Assembly: GCA_016882485.1 (NCBI GenBank)
Contig: VGPT01000010.1
Location: 1-40,266, forward strand
Direction: 5' to 3'
Length of the DNA stretch: 40,266 bases
DNA from: Cyanobacteria bacterium M_surface_10_m1_298
GTDB lineage: Bacteria > Cyanobacteriota > Cyanobacteriia > PCC-6307 > Cyanobiaceae
In this document: positions 35,669-40,266 of the stretch, in pieces
How positions within the stretch are numbered: position 1 is the first letter of the stretch
Layout of the letters: the number at the start of each line of letters is the position of its first letter
Position numbers and translations under genes: made by a program
The notes under the pieces: generated by a model
Databases searched by the model: none
What the model saw: the letters and a program-made list of their open reading frames with translations, nothing else
What the model was told of the DNA's origin: nothing

Positions 35669-38600
35669 ATGACCAGCAGCGGCAAAGTCAGGATTTACGA
35701 GCTGTCCAAGGACCTGGGCCTTGAGAACAAGGACGTGCTCGATGCCGCCGAGAAGCTCTCGATCGCTGCCAAGAGCCACAGCAGCTCCATCAGTGACGAT
35801 GAGGCAGCCCAGATCCGCAGCTTGATCAAGGGTGGTGGCAATGGCGCGAAGGCCGCCGCCGCACCCGCTGCCCCCAAGGCGATCCTGTCGGTTCAGAAAG
35901 CCCCCGCAGCTCCTGCCAAACCGGCGGCCGCCCCTGCTCCCGCTCCCGCCAAGCCTGCTGCTGCCAAGCCCGCTCCCGTTTCAGCCGCACCGGCGAAGCC
36001 CGCCGCCCCCGCCCGCCCGACCAGCCCGAGCGCGCCTCCGGCTCGCCCTGCTGCTGCCGCGCCGGCACCCGTCAAGCCCAGCGCTGGCGCCCCCCCCAGC
36101 CGCCCGGTAGCCCCGCCACCGCGACCTAGCGCCAAGCCCGCTGCAGCCGCCCCCAGCAAGCCCTCAGCCCCGGCTCCCGGACGCCCCGCAGCACCCACCA
36201 TCGTCGCCAAAGCTCCCGCTGGCGCCGGTGCCCCCCCCGTGCGCAAGCCTCCAGCACCGAGTGCCCAGGCCCCCACACCCCGCCCGGCCCCACCGGTCTC
36301 CAGGCCGTCCGCCGCTCCGCAGCGCCCTGGCTCACCCGCGCCAACCCGCCCCAGCAGCGGTACTGGGCGCCCGCAACTGGTGTCACGGCCCCAAGGGGGC
36401 CAAGGCCAGCCAGGCGCCGGCAACCGTCCCGCCTCCCCGGCCGGCCGCCCGCCGTTGAGCCAGCGGCCTGGGATGCCCAGCCGCCCCGGAGCACCAGCTC
36501 CCACTCGCGTGGGACAGGCCGGCAAGCCCGCCAAACCCACGCGCCCCCAGGTGGAACTGGTGGGCAAACCGATTCGCCGCGATGCCGGTGGCCCCACCAA
36601 CGGTGGCAACCGTCCGGCACCCCCCACCCGGCCGGGCATGCCTGGCATGCGCAAGCCCGTGGCCCCTGGCGAGCTGATGCAGCTCCAGAAGCCGGGAGCC
36701 CGCCCCAGCGCCCCGCCGCCCCGTCGTCCCGGAGGAGCACCGGGAGCCACAGCCCCCGGAGAAGACGGTGGCAGTGATGCCGCAAGGCCCTCCGCCACAC
36801 CGCCGTCGGCACCCCGGCGCCCCAACTTCCGTGCCCCCCAGCCTCCTGGTGGGGCCCGCCCCCGTCGTCCCGACTGGGATGACAGCGCCCGTCTCGATGC
36901 GCTGCGCAGCCGCTCGCCGCAGAAGCAGCGCCAGAAGGTGCACATCATTGGCGAGAACGACGACGCCCTGACGGCTGAAACCGGTGGCTTCGCCGGTGAA
37001 CAGGAAGCAGTGGTGCTTCAGGCCTCCCTGGCCCGACCCGCCAAACCCCGCAGTGCCGCTTCGGCTCAGCCCAAGCCCACCGTTGTTGCCCGCAAGCGCA
37101 AGAAGGAAACCACCCGCCAACGCCAGCGCCGCCGCGCGATGGAACTGCGGGCTGCCCGGGAAGCCAAGCAACAGCGTCCCGAAATGCTGGTGGTTCCCGA
37201 GGGCAACCTCACCGTGCAGGAATTGGCCGACAAACTCGGCGTCGAGAGCTCCGAAATCATCAAGAGCCTCTTCTTCAAGGGGATCATCGCCACGGTCACC
37301 CAGACCCTCGACCTGTCGGCGATCGAGACCGTGTCACAGGAATTCGGTGTTCCTGTGCTGGAAGACGACGTGGAGGCCGCTGCCGCCAAGACGGTGGAGA
37401 TGATCGAGGAGAGCGACCTCGCTCACCTGATCCGCCGCCCGCCCGTGGTGACCGTGATGGGCCACGTGGACCACGGCAAAACGAGCCTGCTCGACTCGAT
37501 CCGCAAAACCCGCGTCACCGCCGGCGAGGCCGGGGGCATCACCCAGCACATCGGTGCTTACCAGGTGGAAGTGCCCCACGCCGGAGAGCAGCGCAAGATC
37601 ACCTTCCTCGACACCCCGGGCCACGAGGCGTTCACCGCCATGCGTGCCCGCGGCACCAAGGTGACCGACGTCGCCGTGCTGGTGGTGGCCGCCGATGACG
37701 GCGTGCGCCCCCAAACCCTGGAGGCCATCAGCCACGCCCGAGCCGCCAAGGTGCCGATCGTGGTGGCGATCAACAAGATCGACAAGGAAGGGGCCTCACC
37801 GGATCGGGTGAAGCAGGAACTCTCTTCCCACGAGCTCGTGGCGGAAGACTGGGGTGGCAACACCGTGATGGTGCCGGTGAGCGCCATCAAGGGCGAGAAC
37901 ATCGACAAGCTGCTCGAGATGATCCTGCTGGTCACCGAAGTGGAAGACCTGCAGGCCAACCCCGACCGCATGGCCAAAGGCACCGTGATCGAGGCGCACC
38001 TCGACAAGGCCAAGGGCCCTGTGGCCACCCTGCTCATCCAGAACGGCACCCTGCGCACCGGCGATGTGCTGGCGGCGGGCCCGATCCTGGGCAAGGTGCG
38101 CGCCATGGTCGACGACAACGGCAAGCGCGTGAAGGAAGCCGGCCCCTCCTATGCCGTGGAAGCCCTGGGCTTCAGCGAAGTGCCCACCGCCGGCGACGAG
38201 TTCGAGGTCTACCCCGACGAGAAAGCGGCCCGGGCCGTGGTTGGTGATCGTGCCACCGAAGCCCGCGCCACCCGTCTGGCACAGCAGATGGCGTCGCGCC
38301 GGGTGTCGCTGGCCTCGATGTCGGGTCAGGCCAGCGAAGGCGAGCTCAAGGAGCTCAACCTGATCCTCAAGGCCGACGTGCAGGGTTCAGTGGAGGCCAT
38401 CCTCGGCTCCCTCGAACAGCTGCCCCGGGAAGAGGTGCAGGTGCGCGTGCTGCTCTCGGCACCGGGCGAAGTCACCGAAACCGACGTGGATCTGGCCGCC
38501 GCCTCCGGCGCTGTGATCGTGGGCTTCAACACCTCGATGGCACCGGGCGCCAAACGCGCCGCCGATGCCACAGGCGTGGATGTGCGCGATTACGACGTGA

Positions 38601-38962
38601 TCTACAAACTGCTCGAGGACATTCAGCTGGCCATGGAAGGCCTGCTGGAACCCGAGCTGGTGGAAGAGAGCCTCGGCGAAGCCGAGGTGCGGGCGGTGTT
38701 CACCATCGGCAAGAGCGCCGTGGCGGGCTGCTATGTCACCAATGGCAAGCTCCAGCGCAACTGCAAGGTGCGCGTCTGGCGCGGCAAGGAGAAGGTGTTC
38801 GAGGGCGACCTTGACTCCCTGCGCCGCGGCAAGGACGACCAGAAGGAAGTGGCCACCGGCTTTGAGTGCGGCATCGGCACTGATCGATTTGCCAACTGGC
38901 AGGAAGGTGATCGCGTGGAAGCCTTCAAACTGGTCACACAGAGACGCACCCTCAGCAGCTGA
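35669..38962 (+). CDS. infB: Translation initiation factor IF-2
   Basis: IF-2 is the GTPase that brings initiator tRNA to the 30S subunit. At 1097 aa it is long. The N-terminal IF2_N unit ([20 protein letters not shown]) is followed by a low-complexity Pro/Ala/Lys-rich linker of about 300 residues (roughly 65-420), then a basic segment ([17 protein letters not shown]). A second IF2_N-like unit precedes the GTPase domain: P-loop GHVDHGKT (about residue 600), [12 protein letters not shown] and SAIKG. The C-terminal domains II, III and the tRNA-binding part are complete. ATG at 35669 is clear. It is 64 bp after ylxR; the next gene starts 2 bp after its stop. Confidence 0.98.
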   Translation: MTSSGKVRIYELSKDLGLENKDVLDAAEKLSIAAKSHSSSISDDEAAQIRSLIKGGGNGAKAAAAPAAPKAILSVQKAPAAPAKPAAAPAPAPAKPAAAKPAPVSAAPAKPAAPARPTSPSAPPARPAAAAPAPVKPSAGAPPSRPVAPPPRPSAKPAAAAPSKPSAPAPGRPAAPTIVAKAPAGAGAPPVRKPPAPSAQAPTPRPAPPVSRPSAAPQRPGSPAPTRPSSGTGRPQLVSRPQGGQGQPGAGNRPASPAGRPPLSQRPGMPSRPGAPAPTRVGQAGKPAKPTRPQVELVGKPIRRDAGGPTNGGNRPAPPTRPGMPGMRKPVAPGELMQLQKPGARPSAPPPRRPGGAPGATAPGEDGGSDAARPSATPPSAPRRPNFRAPQPPGGARPRRPDWDDSARLDALRSRSPQKQRQKVHIIGENDDALTAETGGFAGEQEAVVLQASLARPAKPRSAASAQPKPTVVARKRKKETTRQRQRRRAMELRAAREAKQQRPEMLVVPEGNLTVQELADKLGVESSEIIKSLFFKGIIATVTQTLDLSAIETVSQEFGVPVLEDDVEAAAAKTVEMIEESDLAHLIRRPPVVTVMGHVDHGKTSLLDSIRKTRVTAGEAGGITQHIGAYQVEVPHAGEQRKITFLDTPGHEAFTAMRARGTKVTDVAVLVVAADDGVRPQTLEAISHARAAKVPIVVAINKIDKEGASPDRVKQELSSHELVAEDWGGNTVMVPVSAIKGENIDKLLEMILLVTEVEDLQANPDRMAKGTVIEAHLDKAKGPVATLLIQNGTLRTGDVLAAGPILGKVRAMVDDNGKRVKEAGPSYAVEALGFSEVPTAGDEFEVYPDEKAARAVVGDRATEARATRLAQQMASRRVSLASMSGQASEGELKELNLILKADVQGSVEAILGSLEQLPREEVQVRVLLSAPGEVTETDVDLAAASGAVIVGFNTSMAPGAKRAADATGVDVRDYDVIYKLLEDIQLAMEGLLEPELVEESLGEAEVRAVFTIGKSAVAGCYVTNGKLQRNCKVRVWRGKEKVFEGDLDSLRRGKDDQKEVATGFECGIGTDRFANWQEGDRVEAFKLVTQRRTLSS

Positions 38963-38964
38963 CC

Positions 38965-39915
38965 GTGAATCCGGCAAGACGCGAACCCCTCCTGTGGCTC
39001 CAGCTACTGGGACTCGCGGCCTTGCCGCTGGAAGCGCTGCTGCTGTTTGTGGTGCTCGCGGGGGCCGATCCTGGCCCCTTCCCCGGCTTTGAGCGCCTGC
39101 TCACCTGGGCTCTCGGCGGCTTGGGTCCGGCCGTTCTGTTCTGGAGACTTCCTCCGGATCTCTGGTCGTTGCTGCTGGTGCAGATCCCCCTGCGGGCGCG
39201 ACGCCCCGAGCAATTGCGCCTGAGCGCGCTGCAGCTGGCCCTGCCTCTAAGAGTGCTCAATGCGGCGGGAGCAGCCCTGTTGCTTCCCCTGAGCTGGTGG
39301 AGTGATGCCCATGCCGGACTGGCCTGGAGTTGGTCCCCCGTTGCCAGCAGCCCCCGCTTGGTGGTGCTCCTGCTGGCCGTGCCCATCTTGGCCCTGATGC
39401 AATGGCAGTGGGCCCAGCTGATGCAGGCGATCTGGATGCAGACCCGCCCCGCGGAGTTGGTGGAGCAGACCTTGCCGCTGAGCCAAGAGCAAGCAGCCGA
39501 GCAGCGCCTCAACCTGGGGCTACCGCTGCTGCTCCTGGCCCCCCTCGACCTCGAGCAGCGCAGTCCTGAGCCCCTAACAGAGCCTCAGCCGCAAGCTGAA
39601 CCTGAGCCTCAGCCCGAGCCCGAGCCCGCGCCGAAGCGGGGACAAGAGCCCGAACCAGAAGCGAAGCCAGCTCCTGCCAGCTCTGAAAGCGGGGGCACCG
39701 AGACAGCCTCGACAGACACCACCCCAGAAGCAGAACAAGAAAGCGGGCCGCCAGCCCGTGACGAGGAGCCGGACACGGACGACACAAACGAGATTGCCTC
39801 AGCGGTCGTTGTCGACAGCGACGTTGCGATCCTTCCAGAGCAGCACGCCGAAGAGGCTGAGAGCACCGACCTGGATCAACAGATCACTGGCGGGGACAAC
39901 ATCGCCGCTGGCTGA
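38965..39915 (+). CDS. Low-complexity-tail membrane protein
   Basis: The 316-aa protein has an N-terminal membrane part with about four helices (residues about 12-32, 40-60, 90-110 and 130-150), then an acidic Pro/Glu/Gln-rich tail from about residue 190 to the end. This is the layout of the cyanobacterial group annotated 'low-complexity tail membrane protein'; its function is not known. The start is GTG at 38965, two bases after the infB stop, so it is very likely in the nusA-infB operon. The last 117 bp overlap the DUF3493 gene on the other strand. The tail has imperfect hexanucleotide repeats. Confidence 0.8.
   Translation: MNPARREPLLWLQLLGLAALPLEALLLFVVLAGADPGPFPGFERLLTWALGGLGPAVLFWRLPPDLWSLLLVQIPLRARRPEQLRLSALQLALPLRVLNAAGAALLLPLSWWSDAHAGLAWSWSPVASSPRLVVLLLAVPILALMQWQWAQLMQAIWMQTRPAELVEQTLPLSQEQAAEQRLNLGLPLLLLAPLDLEQRSPEPLTEPQPQAEPEPQPEPEPAPKRGQEPEPEAKPAPASSESGGTETASTDTTPEAEQESGPPARDEEPDTDDTNEIASAVVVDSDVAILPEQHAEEAESTDLDQQITGGDNIAAG
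39571..39663 (+). repeat. Imperfect hexanucleotide (Pro-Glu/Gln) repeats
   Basis: This part of the membrane-protein tail consists of loosely repeated GAGCCT/CAGCCC/GAGCCC-type units that encode alternating Glu or Gln and Pro. Such tracts are prone to slippage, so copy number may vary between strains. The reading frame stays open through it. Confidence 0.5.
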
Positions 39916-40065
39916 GCGCATCGCCATCGTGGCGAGACCCACCGCCGCTGAGGCGGTGAAGGCCAGCCAGAGTCCACGGCGCAGGCCGCGCCAAGGCGTT
40001 TTGGCCTCCTGCAGCAACCGGGCCCGCAGCTCTGGATCCAAGTTGGAGGGTGAATCCGGAGCCAT
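39799..40065 (-). CDS. DUF3493 family membrane protein
   Basis: The 88-aa protein begins MAPDSPSNLDPELRARLLQEA, then TPWRGLRRGLWLAFTASAAVG, an arginine-rich turn before a membrane helix, then DLLIQVGALSLFGVLLW, a second helix. This is the pattern of DUF3493, a small cyanobacterial/plastid-lineage membrane protein family of unknown function. ATG at 40065 is firm. Its last 117 bp overlap the tail of the low-complexity membrane-protein gene on the other strand. It diverges from tRNA-Thr with 47 bp between. Confidence 0.85.
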   Translation of the reverse strand: MAPDSPSNLDPELRARLLQEAKTPWRGLRRGLWLAFTASAAVGLATMAMRSASGDVVPASDLLIQVGALSLFGVLLWKDRNVAVDNDR

Positions 40066-40112
40066 GGCAGCCGTGCTGTGGGTTGAGCCCTGAATGCTAA
40101 TTTCATTGGGCT

Positions 40113-40184
<72 letters not shown>

Positions 40185-40266
40185 TTTTGAACAGCAGGGC
40201 CTGGGCTCAAAGAGTCCAAGACCATGCTCTGAAGAGCGTTGCAGCCAAATCAGAGTCTTTGTGTTC

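Overview
The window reads as a stretch of core chromosome from a high-GC unicellular picocyanobacterium of the Synechococcus/Cyanobium group. The evidence is the split RNA polymerase subunits rpoC1 and rpoC2, a high-light-inducible (Hli) protein, Ycf35 with its DUF2997 partner, several cyanobacterium-specific small proteins (DUF3143-, DUF3493- and low-complexity-tail-type), a PII protein with the cyanobacterial Ser49, and a biotin cluster with a BioK-type esterase. Genes are tightly packed, with many 1-4 nt overlaps. I see no insertion sequence, prophage, CRISPR array, rRNA operon or integron.

Layout. 1-1.5 kb: the 5' end of queF (tRNA queuosine) diverges from glnB (PII), which has a good NtcA-type promoter; tlyA (rRNA methyltransferase) converges on glnB. 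1.7-6.6 kb: a 68-aa protein, purB, rlmH, a 37-residue membrane ORF and a Ski2/Mtr4-like RNA helicase. 6.7-10.2 kb: bioF-bioK-bioC-bioD, all overlapping, followed by a 54-aa membrane protein; bioA is not in the window. 10.2-12 kb: a minus-strand set (J-domain membrane protein, DUF3143, unknown 97-aa protein) diverging from rsmG. 12-14.3 kb: a coupled minus-strand set DUF2997, ycf35, 4Fe-4S ferredoxin, aldo/keto reductase. 14.3-17.8 kb: HEAT-repeat protein, a 41-aa membrane protein, an AmpG-like MFS transporter and rlmN.

17.8-28.9 kb is a minus-strand expression block: rpsT, tatD, rpoB, rpoC1, rpoC2, then an hli gene of 54 codons and rlmN, whose start overlaps the hli stop. 29-33 kb: hisD, then converging rpiA with htrA/deg and a metallophosphoesterase upstream of it. 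33-39 kb: the classic rimP-nusA-ylxR-infB operon, here preceded by an 89-aa CxxC protein and followed by a low-complexity-tail membrane protein. The window ends with a convergently overlapping DUF3493 gene and tRNA-Thr(CGU).

Functionally this is housekeeping: transcription (rpoBC1C2, nusA), translation and rRNA maturation (infB, rimP, rlmH, rlmN, rsmG, tlyA, rpsT), biotin, purine and histidine synthesis, and nitrogen signalling. I did not find a clearly new system. The points most worth a second look are the aldo/keto reductase whose C-terminal ferredoxin-like domain seems to have lost every cysteine and which is coupled to a separate ferredoxin gene, the hli gene inside the RNA polymerase cluster, the 117-nt convergent overlap near 39.8 kb, and several tiny membrane-protein genes.
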